A stretch of DNA of 64,000 nt from Bactericera cockerelli (taxonomy: Eukaryota; Arthropoda; Insecta; Hemiptera; Triozidae). Positions 33,441 to 42,985 of this stretch are shown here, piece after piece. Location of the stretch: assembly GCA_024516035.1 (NCBI GenBank), contig CM044958.1, forward strand, positions 49,930,504 through 49,994,503, read 5' to 3'. Position numbers and translations under genes: made by a program. Under the pieces are notes generated by a model. That model had not been told where the DNA came from and made no database searches. It saw only the letters and a program-made list of their open reading frames with translations. Positions within the stretch are counted from its first letter, which is position 1. Each line of letters starts with the position of its first letter.

Positions 33441-34781
33441 GAAATCAATAATTACAGACCCATTTCTCTTCTCTGTAATTTCTCAAAAATCCTCGAGAAA
33501 GTTGTTGCCCGTAGAGTTACTCAACATCTCGAAATTCATAACCTCCTTATCGAGCAACAATTTGGATTTAGATCTAGTAGATCAACGGGTGATGCTGTGT
33601 CTTCATTTCTTCACCGTTTGGAGCAGATCCAGTCATCAGGACTACATGCCTTGGGCATCTTTTGCGATTTGTCCAAGGCTTTTGACTGTGTAGATCACTC
33701 AATCTTGCTTTCTAAGCTTCCTTTATACGGTATACGAGGATCAGTTCATTCGTGGTTTTCTTCTTATCTTGGTAACAGACACCAGAGGGTTAAACTTTCC
33801 TCTACTCTCAATTGTGCTAAGGTGGACACTTACTCATCGTATTTACCAATTAATACCGGTGTACCGCAAGGTTCAGTCCTAGGGCCCCTCCTTTTCCTTA
33901 TTTATGTCAATGACATTGTCCTTTCCGATCCTCTTGCCTTCTTCACCCTATTCGCTGACGACACCACTGTTCTGGTAGGCGCAGAGAACTATACTGTCTT
34001 GCTGGCTAAAGCAAGTGACATCATGGCAAATATTCAACGCTGGTTTGAGCTAAACAAGTTGAAACTAAACCACGAGAAATCTAGCTACATTTATTTTAGT
34101 TCCCGAGCACCATCTTCTTTAGATTCAATTCATAGTTCTTGTGCAAATATTGCTCCAGCGGCGGAAGTGAGATTTTTAGGAATCACACTTGACAATAGGT
34201 TACGCTGGAAAACTCACCTTGAAGTTCTTGCAAATAAACTTGCCTCTGCAACCTTTGCAATCAATTCTGTCAGGAAGAACGTTGACACTACTACGGCCCT
34301 TGTTTCATACCATGCTTATTTTCAAAGCATATTAAGCTATGCGATATGTTATTGGGGTTTTGCTAGAGGAACACAGAGCATTTTCATTGCTCAGAAGAAG
34401 GCAGTTCGAGCAGCCTTGGGATTACACAGACAGACTCATTTAAAACCTTATTTTCAAAAACACAATATTCTCACATTCTATGGCCAACTTACCCTAGAAT
34501 CATGCTCACACATTCATAAGATGAAGGATCAGCTGGTGAGACACTCTGATAATCATCTCTACAACACACGGCATAGGAATAACTTTGTTATGTCTGGGAG
34601 CCTATTATTCTCCAACTCCTATTTGAAGGAAGGTATTAAAATCTATAACGCTCTTCCCAGACACATCATTGACCTCCCAGAGAACATATTCAAGATTTCT
34701 TTGAAAAAGTGCCTCTTACAACTTGCTCCTTATGACCTGAACGAGGTATTCTTATCAGCAACTCTTTTTACCCTTGAATAA
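33441..34781 (+). CDS. LINE reverse transcriptase, N-terminally truncated
   Basis: 446 codons stay open from 33441 to the stop at 34781; no native start remains. In order: NNYRPISLL (RT motif 1 region), QQFGFRSSRSTGDA, CDLSKAFDCVDHSILLSKL (RT motif with catalytic Asp), GVPQGSVLGPLLFLIYVNDI, FADDTTVL (catalytic FADD), the thumb region FLGITLDNRLRWKTH, and a C-terminal segment typical of Jockey- and CR1-related elements. The enzyme copies element RNA into DNA at a nicked target site. Upstream apurinic-endonuclease and ORF1 regions are absent, so this copy cannot move on its own. There are no internal stops or frameshifts, so insertion is probably fairly recent. Confidence 0.88.
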   Translation, partial: EINNYRPISLLCNFSKILEKVVARRVTQHLEIHNLLIEQQFGFRSSRSTGDAVSSFLHRLEQIQSSGLHALGIFCDLSKAFDCVDHSILLSKLPLYGIRGSVHSWFSSYLGNRHQRVKLSSTLNCAKVDTYSSYLPINTGVPQGSVLGPLLFLIYVNDIVLSDPLAFFTLFADDTTVLVGAENYTVLLAKASDIMANIQRWFELNKLKLNHEKSSYIYFSSRAPSSLDSIHSSCANIAPAAEVRFLGITLDNRLRWKTHLEVLANKLASATFAINSVRKNVDTTTALVSYHAYFQSILSYAICYWGFARGTQSIFIAQKKAVRAALGLHRQTHLKPYFQKHNILTFYGQLTLESCSHIHKMKDQLVRHSDNHLYNTRHRNNFVMSGSLLFSNSYLKEGIKIYNALPRHIIDLPENIFKISLKKCLLQLAPYDLNEVFLSATLFTLE

Positions 34782-35150
34782 TTCTTATTTTGTGCTCTTT
34801 ATTTTTTTTTCTTTTTTTCATCTTCTTCTTTATGTTTTCCTCTATAATCCCCAATCCAATTCCTATATAATACTTTTCTAGTCACTTTCTGTATTTTATG
34901 TACTTTTTTTTCCCCCTAGTCAATATTTACTATACCCTAATACCCTAATTCTTGAATCTAGTCAGTCTCCATTCCAAATCACCTGGCCACTTCTATTTGT
35001 GATACTAAAAATAAATTTTAAATATTAAATAATAAGTAGCTATTAAGATAGATGTAAGTAGTTAAGGTAGAATAAGATTGACGTTGTGTACTTACAAATT
35101 TTGTAATTTTTCCACAATAAAAAATACATTATTATTATTATTATTATTAG
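33441..35150 (+). mobile_element. 5'-truncated non-LTR retrotransposon (LINE)
   Basis: The insertion starts inside the reverse-transcriptase coding sequence and ends in an ATT-repeat tail after aataaaaaatacattatt. It lies inside a 5S-type SINE. Length about 1.7 kb against several kb for intact Jockey/CR1-like elements, so the endonuclease and ORF1 are lost. Confidence 0.85.
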
Positions 35151-35159
35151 CTTAGTTAA

Positions 35160-35235
35160 TATGTTTCCAGCGAACGGAGGTTCAATCCCGCCCGCGTCTC
35201 TACATGGCAGATGAAAGTTCATGAAAGAGATTTTA
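35160..35235 (+). mobile_element. 5S-type SINE, right part of a split copy
   Basis: gtttccagcgaacggaggtt resumes the core where it was broken at 33440. The gttaatat repeat at its start resembles gttaatgt on the left side and may be the target-site duplication of the LINE. Confidence 0.6.
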
Positions 35236-35324
35236 AACCTCAAAGCATAAATATCATATTAACGAAAATAATTTAATTTTGTAAATAATTAAATATTTTT
35301 ATATTCAATAGTACCTCTGAACTA

Positions 35325-35515
35325 ATGCCCGTAGTCCAGAGATCCTGAGTTCTATCCCCGGTCGGAGCAGATTTTTCTCACAGAAAATTATTTTCCTTCC
35401 GTACTTGTATATTAGGCTTGCATTCCCTACCTAGGCTGGGTGAGTTTAATGTGGGTAGCTGGTACGATTCCCAGCGGATGGAGGTAAAACCCCCGTCCTA
35501 TAGACAGAGTAAAAG
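35325..35515 (+). mobile_element. tRNA-headed SINE, family G, 5'-truncated
   Basis: atgcccgtagtccagagatc and tgagttctatccccggtcgg (B-box region), then the shared core ctaggctgggtgagtttaat and cccagcggatggaggtaaaa, ending cccccgtccta. Confidence 0.75.
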
Positions 35516-35624
35516 AAGAAAAAGTACCTTGAGAAAAAAAAAGATAGAATTACTCAAACCTGATTTACAATAAAAATAATAAGACTCTTTATTTGACATT
35601 AAAGTAAGAAATTAAGGAATGTAA

Positions 35625-35675
35625 AAAAGGGCATGATTATTGCCTATGGCAATCTTTGTCATCCAACCTTACAAC
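35625..35675 (-). mobile_element. LINE 3'-end fragment
   Basis: Complement of the ggaagagattgccataggc terminus (here tgcctatggcaatctttgtc). Confidence 0.5.
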
Positions 35676-36074
35676 GCAATCTTGGGACTCGAACTCTTGA
35701 CCTACAGGTTGCGATTCCCTTCAACCTCACCACAGCCTCTCCCACCAAGAATTCTATTTCCGTTAAAAAAACACTATAAATAATTTTACCTCTCTTTTTT
35801 TTCTACAAAAGCGGCTCAGTTGTTTATTTAATTTTTTTCCCCACGAGAAAAATGACTTAAAGGAGATTAATAAAAGCAAGTAATTAATGGTTTTCTATCG
35901 TTCTTGTTTACCTGTCTGTATTTTTTATTTACCTGCCTTTCTCGTAAAAAAAATGCAGGATGCTCATACCGTTTGAAGTTAAGTTCTAGGTACTATTATT
36001 ATTGCTCAGGTTATTTCCTCTGTGAAGCAACCTGAGAGGGTGTTATACCAGGAGCAGATCTATGATCAAGTATA

Positions 36075-36290
36075 GGTGTACTGGTAGTCAAGTGGTTAAC
36101 GCGCTAGTCTGGTAATCCAGGTAGCGTAGGGAGCCATTGGTTCGAATCCCACCCAGTGCATGATTTTTTCCTCGTTATTTGAGTTTGTGACCACGTAATA
36201 ATAAGACTCTGAGGGTTAGGTGGTAGAAAATGCTTTGAGCATTAACCTCGCCTGGTGGTTACCTTACACTAAAGAATGTTATTATTATTG
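36075..36290 (+). mobile_element. tRNA-headed SINE, family E
   Basis: tggtagtcaagtggttaacg head, ttggttcgaatcccaccc B box, a body with aacctcgcctggtggttac and tail ttattattattg. Flanked by agtat on both sides, a likely target-site duplication. Other copies: 38822-39033 (plus), 59336-59535 (minus). Confidence 0.85.
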
Positions 36291-36361
36291 AGTATCCTGG
36301 TGTTTTGTTCACAATGTGACAATTTTTGTTCACAATTAGTTGATGGACTTGATTGTCCAAC

Positions 36362-36545
36362 GTATTCCGGTAAAGGCGGCGGTCTGTTAATCCAGAAGTT
36401 GCGGGTTCGAAACTTAGTCGGAACATGTTGACCTCCCATTTGGGATTTTTTACGACTTAATAATACGTCTTGGGCTTACTGCTGGAATAATGGGACTTAA
36501 TAGTCTCAATCGGGCAGTATAAATAAAGAGATATTATTATTTTAC
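36362..36545 (+). mobile_element. tRNA-headed SINE, family A
   Basis: ttccggtaaaggcggcggtc head (front part shortened), gcgggttcgaaacttag B box, acgtcttgggcttactgctg body, tail gatattattattt. Confidence 0.82.
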
Positions 36546-36605
36546 TCTGTCTTGGCCATTCCCCTTGATGGTTTCGTCATTAATCTGATGGGAAAACACT
36601 TTTGG

Positions 36606-37010
36606 AGATTTTGGAAAGGTTCTAAACGGCCACTTATGCACATTGTGAACTGGCTTACAAGAATCGTTTTCTTCAGAATAGCTCGTTTTCTTCAGAAAGA
36701 CCTTCAATTATTTCTGAAAATTACTATAAACAGAACTTTGACATGGACATGTTGTATAGATGTAAATAAATATAGATGTAATTAAATGTAGAAGGACAAC
36801 TTTTAACCTCTAAATACGACAAACAGTGATTTTGATTTTTTCAAGGTGAATAACATTTTGCTTAGTTATAAAGAGAATTTATTTTCAGTGATATTATGTA
36901 TCACGGGTATATAATATATACTCGTAATGGTGAACTCCTTCAGCAAGTCACGTATGCTTTATTTACACCACGACCACAACAGCGGAGGTGGAAAATACAT
37001 ACAAAAAAAG
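36606..37010. other. Receptor intron, no gene recognised
   Basis: AT-rich. The 77-codon frame beginning at 36552 starts inside the repeat and has no recognisable domain. Confidence 0.4.
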
Positions 37011-37335
37011 AAAGGAGAAGATGAAATGTAGAAATGAGAGAAAGAGAGAAAACGAGAAAGAGAGATACAAGGAGAGAGAAAGTAGAAGGACAATGTGAAC
37101 GAGAAGAAACGGGAGAATGAAAAGGAGAGAGAGAGATGAATGAGAAAGTAAGTAGAGAAGAGGGAAGAGAGAGAAAGAAAGTAGAGAGAAAGAAAGAGAG
37201 AGAGAAAAGGAGGAAAAGAGAGAGAAGAGAGAAAGAGAGTGAGAGAGAAAGAAAAGAGAGGAGAGAATAATAGAGAGGAGGGAGAGAGAGAGAAAAAGAG
37301 AGAGAAAAGAAGAGGGAGGGAGAGAGAGATAACAA
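37011..37335. repeat. GA-rich microsatellite
   Basis: About 320 bp of AGAG/GAAA simple repeat. Minus-strand open frames rich in Ser, Leu and Phe are compositional. Confidence 0.9.
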
Positions 37336-37429
37336 AATGTGAAAAAAGTAAGATAAGCATGACAGTAATATACTTCTTTTTTTACGTCTCTTTATAAAAG
37401 TTCACCTTTCCAAAAGGCGACAGGTTTTT

Positions 37430-37610
37430 TTAGTAAGAAACTGGCTTGCATGCACGGTGACCTGGATTCGAATCTAGAATGTGATTATATTTTTTTTTAA
37501 TCCAGAATGTGAAAAATTTCTAATCTATACTTTGGATGGTCCACTCATAACTCGTGAGGAACTGTGAGTAGTTCTTTTTATGACAAACGACCAGTAGTGA
37601 GGTAAAATTA
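37430..37610 (+). mobile_element. SINE family C-like fragment
   Basis: gcacggtgacctggattcga (B-box region) and cactcataactcgtgagg, then acgaccagtagtgaggta match the family C body. A short T-rich insertion lies between. Confidence 0.55.
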
Positions 37611-37648
37611 AAATAGGTTTTATGCATAGGAGATGTGCATGTGCAATA

Positions 37649-38588
37649 CGAGGTCTGTAAATAGAGTGATGAGACAATTTTTTTTTTTTTTTTTTGGTTC
37701 CGTATATCTAGATTTCAATATGATCTTCCTCCAAGTAGTTTCCATGGACGTTGATACAGCGCTGGAGACCGTTTTTCCAATTCTTCGTAGCCGTTCTGGA
37801 ACTCAGGTTGCTGAATGACCTTTAGTTTGTCGGTCATGGCGAATTTATTGTTTTCAAGAGTACCAAAATGTCGTCCTTTGAGTTCATTTTCAAGCCTGGG
37901 AAATAGGAAGAAGTCACAAGGACTCAGATCAGGGGAATAAGGTGGTTGCGGGGCCACAGGGATGTTTTTATTGGCCAAATACACATTGATTGACATTGCT
38001 GTGTGCCAAGGTGCAAGGTGCATTAGGGACCATTTTCGCACACAACTTTCTCATCTCCAGATTTTCAGTTAAAATTTGATGAACAGTTGTGTGATTCAAT
38101 TTTAATTCATCTCCAATCATTCTGACTGTTAAACGTCGATCAGAACGGAGAAGAGCCCGAACTTTTTCAATGTTTTGATCAGACTTCGAAGTTGGAGGTC
38201 TTCCGCTGCGGGGTTCATCTTCAATCAACTCCCGACCCTCCGAAAACGCCCTGAACCATCTAAAAACCTGTGCCCTTGATAAAGAACTCTCCCCATAAGC
38301 CTGTTGAATTTTTTATAAATGTCTCACTCGCACTGTACTTACCGAAGTTTCACACAAAACTGAATCGCACATCTTTGCACTAAATTATTACTGATCATTT
38401 CCGTGACGCACTGTAAAAACAAGTTCTCGGAAAAAAATCACAAAAGTTGAGATAATGCACCTACAGCTTCCAAATTAACACTGAACGTTCATTACTCATC
38501 GACCTTGAACCCTTGAAAATTTCAAAGTGCAAGAATGAACAAGTCAGAAGTTTTAGCATAAGTCTCATCAGTTTATTTACATACCTCA
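37649..38588 (-). mobile_element. Internally deleted mariner transposon
   Basis: 940-bp element with 27-bp terminal inverted repeats (cgaggtctgtaaatagagtg at the left; the right end complements to tgaggtatgtaaataaactg), both flanked by TA, the mariner target duplication. Full mariners are about 1.3 kb, so about 0.4 kb has been lost from the middle. A T-run lies near the left end. Confidence 0.92.
37700..38400 (-). pseudogene. Mariner transposase, broken
   Basis: On the minus strand the N-terminal part is recognisable (MISNNLVQRCAIQFCVKL, then a frameshift). It continues in the helix-turn-helix region with EDEPRSGRPPTSKSDQNIEK and MIGDELKLNHTTVHQIL. After MRKLCAKMVPNA the sequence jumps to HTAMSINVYLANKNIPVAPQ and PPYSPDLSPCDFFLFPRL, the conserved end of the mariner catalytic domain. 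About 130 residues, including the first catalytic Asp region, are missing at the junction. Further decay shows in the C-terminus (stop after LLGGRSY). The protein would cut and paste the element by a DDD-type mechanism; this copy cannot, though its intact ends could be used by an active relative. Confidence 0.88.
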
Positions 38589-38821
38589 TAAATATGTGCA
38601 TTAATGGTGCCAATCTCCATGTAATGGGCATCTTAACTCTTTTTATGCATTAATTATTAGATCAAAGCCTGAGTGCATATAGCGGTTGATGAACAGATTT
38701 AATCAATTAACTTTATACATAATCAAATGGCCGTACTTAGAGAGATAAAGAATTTATTTATTAAAGAAACAAATGATATTCTGCTCATTTACAAAGTTAC
38801 TAGAAGACGGTATGCCATTGG

Positions 38822-39033
38822 TAGCTGTGCATTGGTAGTCAAGTGGTTAAGGCGCTAGTTTGGTAATTCAGGTAGCGTAGGGGTCCGTTGGTTCGAATCC
38901 CACCCAAAGCACGAATTTTTCCTCGTTCATTAGATTTTTAGGTAGAAAATGTTAGATGTTACTGTGGTAAAAAATGCTTTGAGAATTAACCTCGCCTGGT
39001 AGTTACCTTCCACCAAAGATTGTTATTATTATT
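38822..39033 (+). mobile_element. tRNA-headed SINE, family E
   Basis: ttggtagtcaagtggttaag head, gttggttcgaatcccacc B box, aacctcgcctggtagttacc body, ttattattatta tail. Confidence 0.83.
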
Positions 39034-39371
39034 ACCATTCAATACTTTTAGTACATTTTTTTTTTCTTCAAAAAAGCGTTATTACCAATGTATGTCAGTA
39101 TGTTAGGGACTGCAAAACCCAAAACCCATACCTAGTTTTTAAGTCCAAGGTGTAAAGGTATACATAGTTGCCTGATTAATATACGGACGAGAAAAACAAG
39201 AGAGAGTGAAATGAAATGAAGAGAAGTAGTAAGGGAAAGGAAACATAGGGGGAGGCGTAGGGAGGCGTAGGGAGGAAAAATAAGAAAACATAGAGGTAAA
39301 GAAGAGGAAAAAAAGGATATTCTCAGAAACTAAGACATTATTCACTTTCTCAATCTTAAAATATAGACAGC

Positions 39372-39423
39372 TTCCTATCTATTTCTCTCTCTTTCTCTCT
39401 CTTTTTCTTTCTCTCTCTTTCTC

Positions 39424-39454
<31 letters not shown>

Positions 39455-39527
39455 TTCTCTCTCATACTCACATCTTCTCTCGCTCTATCTTTTACTGTGA
39501 TATATATAGATAGTTCCTATTTATTCT

Positions 39528-39562
<35 letters not shown>

Positions 39563-39565
39563 TTT
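39372..39565. repeat. CT microsatellite
   Basis: Two blocks of TCTC/TTTC repeat separated by about 50 bp of unique sequence. Confidence 0.9.
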
Positions 39566-39799
39566 TCTCGCTTTTTTATTATAAACTCTCTACCTTAAAA
39601 TAAATTCAAACAGTTTCCCGGCTATTTATATCCATCCGCTTTCTTTTAAAAAAATATATATTTTTCCTCTTCCTCTCTCTTTCGTTTTTCTTTCATTTTT
39701 TTAGTCTATACTTGTGTTTCTTTTCTTTTCTTCTTTTTGTCTCCTGCCATGCCCTTGAAAGTATTTTAAAAGTAACTTTTTCTCTTTCCCTCTCTCTCT

Positions 39800-40110
39800 C
39801 TTTCTTAATCTTTAGATGAAGGTAAAGACAACAGAGAGAATCCTGGGGAGAGAAAGAGAGAGATAGAGAGAGAAAAAAAGAAAGAGAAAGAAATAGAGAG
39901 AGAGAGAATAAGAAAGAGAGAGAGAGAGAAAGAGCGAGAGAGAAAAAGTAAGAGAAAGAGAGTCAGAGAGAGAGAAAGAGAAAGAAAAACAGAAAGAAAA
40001 AGAAAGAGAGAGAGAGTGAGAGAGAGAGAGAAAGAGAGAGAGAGAAAGAGAAAGAGAAAGAAAAAGACAAAGAGAGAAAGAGAAAAAGAGAGAGAAACAG
40101 AAACAGAAAG
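39800..40110. repeat. GA microsatellite
   Basis: About 300 bp of imperfect AGAG/AAAG. Opposite strand sense to the CT block 240 bp to its left, so the two can pair as an imperfect inverted repeat. A smaller GA block follows at 40236-40290. Confidence 0.9.
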
Positions 40111-40639
40111 AGGGAGAGGTGAGAGGGAGACAAGGAAGTAGAAAGCAAATCTCTGCCGTCATGACGTCACGTGAGTGCACTCGTGCAATATTCTTGTCAC
40201 GTAGAAGTAAGAGATGATGAGAGGTAAAATAACACAGAAATAGAGGGAGAGAGAAAGAGAGAGTTAGATTTTTTTAAAAGAGAGAAATAGAGCAGGAAAG
40301 AGGGTTCAGAAAAATGTCAATAAAAATTTCCAAAATCGAATATCAATATGATTTGCGTTTAAAGAGACATAAAAAAACAATTCCCGTGAATTTTCGATAA
40401 TTTAGTAATAATAATAATAATTTATGTATTTAAATATTTCTAAACCTAATAATTAGAAGTTATCATATTTGTGTTGGTCACAATCGTGATATCACAACTA
40501 TGCTGAACTTGGGACTCGAACAACTTTGAAAATATTCAACACTTGTAGAGGTTTAGATTTTAAGTTACAATAAAACAGATTTATTTTTTCTTACTGTTAT
40601 CAAAAACTAATTTAAGAAAACATTTAATTTTAAATTTTC

Positions 40640-41419
40640 TATAAAAAATTTAAAATGCATCCATCCCGACAAATGCAGTATTGTGTCCTACAAAAACAAG
40701 AAAATTGCATTTAATTATCAACTACAGGGATCATCTGTACAAAATCAGACACAAATAAAAGACTTGGGCATACTTTTTCATAATGAATTAAAATTCGATG
40801 AAAACATAAAAGAAATTGAAAAAAAAGCCTACAAAAAGCTAGGAATGATTATCCGTTACTCAAAATCAATCGAAGATCCAGATGCTATTAGAATACTTTA
40901 CCTAGCACACGTTAGATCAATTTTGGAGTATGGCTCGATTATCTGGGCCCCTACAACTAAAATTGCTTGTAAATCACTTGAGAGGGTACAAAAATGTTTT
41001 GTTAGGTTTTTGTTTAAAAAACTCAACGGCTTCTATCCTCTTTTCCCTCACTATATTCCTTATACACAATTAATTGAGCATATTGACCTTGAATCATTAG
41101 AAGAACGTAGAGAAAAGGAATTTATGAAATTTCTCAAAAACATTTTTACAAATCATATAGTAAGCCCGTACATACTAGAAAAATTAGAAATTAGAATTCC
41201 AAATGAAAGGATCAGATATAACGGTAATATATTTTTCAATATACCAAATAAAAAAGAATCTCATGCATACAAGTCACCTATCATATCTGCTATGGATAGG
41301 TATAATAAAATTCAGAACAAAAATAATAGGCCTGAAATATTTTAAATTATTTATAATAATAACGTGTCAGTTATTGCTTAATTATGCTTGATTAACTCAA
41401 CATAATTCAGCGTAGACAC

Positions 41420-41461
<42 letters not shown>
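40640..41461 (+). mobile_element. LINE 3' fragment with long poly-A
   Basis: 5'-truncated non-LTR element ending in an A-run of about 40 (41424-41461). It belongs to a different family from 33441-35150, which has an ATT tail. Confidence 0.8.
40641..41345 (+). CDS. LINE ORF2 C-terminal fragment
   Basis: Open from the upstream LKCIHPDKCSIVSYKNKK (thumb-like part after the RT palm) to the stop at 41345. Recognisable segments: IKDLGILFHNELKFDENI, RSILEYGSIIWAP (the common LEYGS/W block) and ERVQKCFVRFL. This is the region after the catalytic FADD motif in Jockey/CR1-related LINEs, so no catalytic residues remain. No internal stop. Lys, Asn and Ile are very frequent, reflecting AT-rich codons. 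Confidence 0.75.
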   Translation: MKNLKCIHPDKCSIVSYKNKKIAFNYQLQGSSVQNQTQIKDLGILFHNELKFDENIKEIEKKAYKKLGMIIRYSKSIEDPDAIRILYLAHVRSILEYGSIIWAPTTKIACKSLERVQKCFVRFLFKKLNGFYPLFPHYIPYTQLIEHIDLESLEERREKEFMKFLKNIFTNHIVSPYILEKLEIRIPNERIRYNGNIFFNIPNKKESHAYKSPIISAMDRYNKIQNKNNRPEIF

Positions 41462-41466
<5 letters not shown>

Positions 41467-41882
41467 TTCAAGTGCACAAAATATTTTCAAAGTTTTGATC
41501 TGCAAAGTAATACCTAATAATGATAGCTAACTACGTTTACATTTCTTTTAGAGAAAGAAAGAAAGAAAATAATTGTAATAAAAAAAAACTAATGGAACAT
41601 ACAATAACAAAAGCTAAAACAATTCTAAATATTTTGAAACCGCAACAGCTGCAGATTTTCATCGAAGAAAAATAGGTTACAGGAAGAACTTACGTACAGA
41701 ACTCTTCATGAAACAATAAAAAATTGAAATAACACTTTAAGTTTTTCATCTCAAATATAAGGCAAAAATAAGTGAACTAGTTATTCTTATTAAAAAAAAT
41801 CATTGTTATTTAGTTTTTCATTAGTTAGACCTTAAAAAACATACCTATAGGATATAATGCATGTATTTCTTTAACATTTTTG
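41462..41882. other. Receptor intron, no gene recognised
   Basis: AT-rich sequence after the poly-A tract. Nothing supported. Confidence 0.4.
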
Positions 41883-42024
41883 TGTCAATCACTTTCGTGA
41901 TATCTCAACTACACAACTACCAAAACTCGCTTAACTAAATAGATCTACGCTGAACCCCGGAATTGAACCACCGACCTCCAGGTTATAAGTCCGCCGCCAT
42001 TACGATCAAGCTACTGAGATCGGT
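41883..42024 (-). mobile_element. tRNA-headed SINE, family F
   Basis: Complement head CCGATCTCAGTAGCTTGATC, B-box-like GGTTCAATTCCGG, tail as in 15103-15230. Confidence 0.78.
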
Positions 42025-42101
42025 GAGAAATGCATGTGTTGTGATACAAACATTGGTTACAAATAAATAGACATAAATATTATTTATGTTCGTAAATATA
42101 A

Positions 42102-42262
42102 AAAAGGTTGACCCAGCACCTAAATGGGAAGTATTGTGTCATTTCTCGCGCACCAGAGGGGAGGCATACTACGGGATGGCCAAGCAACAACACAGACCAG
42201 AAGTAGCTATTCTTTCATGGCTACAAAATAAAAAAAGGCTTTGAAACACTCACCTTAAAAAA
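42102..42262 (+). mobile_element. SINE family D, headless
   Basis: gacccagcacctaaatggga, then tcatttctcgcgcaccag and ctttgaaacactcacctt. The tRNA-like head is missing. Confidence 0.72.
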
Positions 42263-42282
42263 AAATAGGAAAAATATAATGT

Positions 42283-42335
42283 ATGTCCATACATAAAGGT
42301 ATATGCTATGGCAATCTCTTCCATGTAACCCTTCC
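42283..42335 (-). mobile_element. LINE 3'-end fragment
   Basis: gctatggcaatctcttccat is the complement of the common ggaagagattgcc terminus. Confidence 0.45.
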
Positions 42336-42805
42336 TTTTTTATAGTTTCTCATTAATCAGTTTAATTTTTTGGACATAAATTGTATAAATTTATCTAGTT
42401 TTATTTATCAATTTTATTTATTTACTAATTTGACATAAAACACATAACATGTATAAATTAAATTAAATCTTTTTCAATCTTGTTCATTTTTTGGCCTTTT
42501 TTGATATTTTTTTTGGATACACTATTTTTTATAACTGTGATAGTATAATTATGATGGTTTTTAAACCATTCTTATGTGATATATTGATGTAATCCGGGTA
42601 ATCCCCTTTCTCAACACAGTTTTATTTAACTTTGAGAAAGGATACCATTCAATCATTTTAAAATCTGTATCATATTATAATTGTAATAAATAAATGGAAA
42701 ATTAAAAAAAAAAAATGGAGCTAGGCTCGTAAGTATACGTCCGTTCTGCGGGCATTTATTATTATTATTATTTAATGCTACGTCAAGAAAATGATGAGTA
42801 CTCAC

Positions 42806-42985
42806 CCCCAGGTCAATGTAAGTCGTGTAGATAGGGTAGGGCAGCACGATGCAGAGAGCCGACAGCCAGGTCCCGGTGGCAAACACGAAGACGGGTAGTC
42901 GGGGGTTCAGAGGGCGCTTCAGAAACTTGTAGCGGTCGAAAGCTATCATGACGAAGCTGAGCATGGTGGAGTGCAGGGGGATGTC
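42806..42985 (-). CDS. Class A GPCR exon: TM3, DRY motif, TM4
   Basis: Internal exon of 180 nt, phase 0 at both ends, with acceptor CTGCCCCCAG and donor GGG/GTGAGT on the minus strand. The peptide starts DIPLHSTMLSFVMIAFDRYK: the end of TM3 with the DRY motif that governs G-protein coupling. Intracellular loop 2 follows (KFLKRPLNPRLP), then TM4 with the conserved Trp (FATGTWLSALCIVL) and PYPIYTTYIDLG toward loop 2. It reads directly in frame into THHPILKGL of the exon at 10063-10154, across a 32.6-kb intron. The proline-rich TM4 end and the KRPLNPR loop suggest a neuropeptide-type receptor, but the subfamily is not identified. TM1-2 exons were not found between here and the right edge. Confidence 0.9.

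Larger units (their letters stand above)
35985..36605 (+). mobile_element. Unclassified repeat split by two SINEs
   Basis: Three blocks of the 31237-31455 repeat are in order and colinear: 35985-36074, 36291-36361 and 36546-36605. They are separated by SINE E and SINE A. Confidence 0.75.

Noticed and set aside
36940..37360. Overlapping 131-133-codon minus-strand frames
   Set aside because: GA microsatellite read in two frames. Same for 39812-40180, 52354-52734 and 54847-55341.
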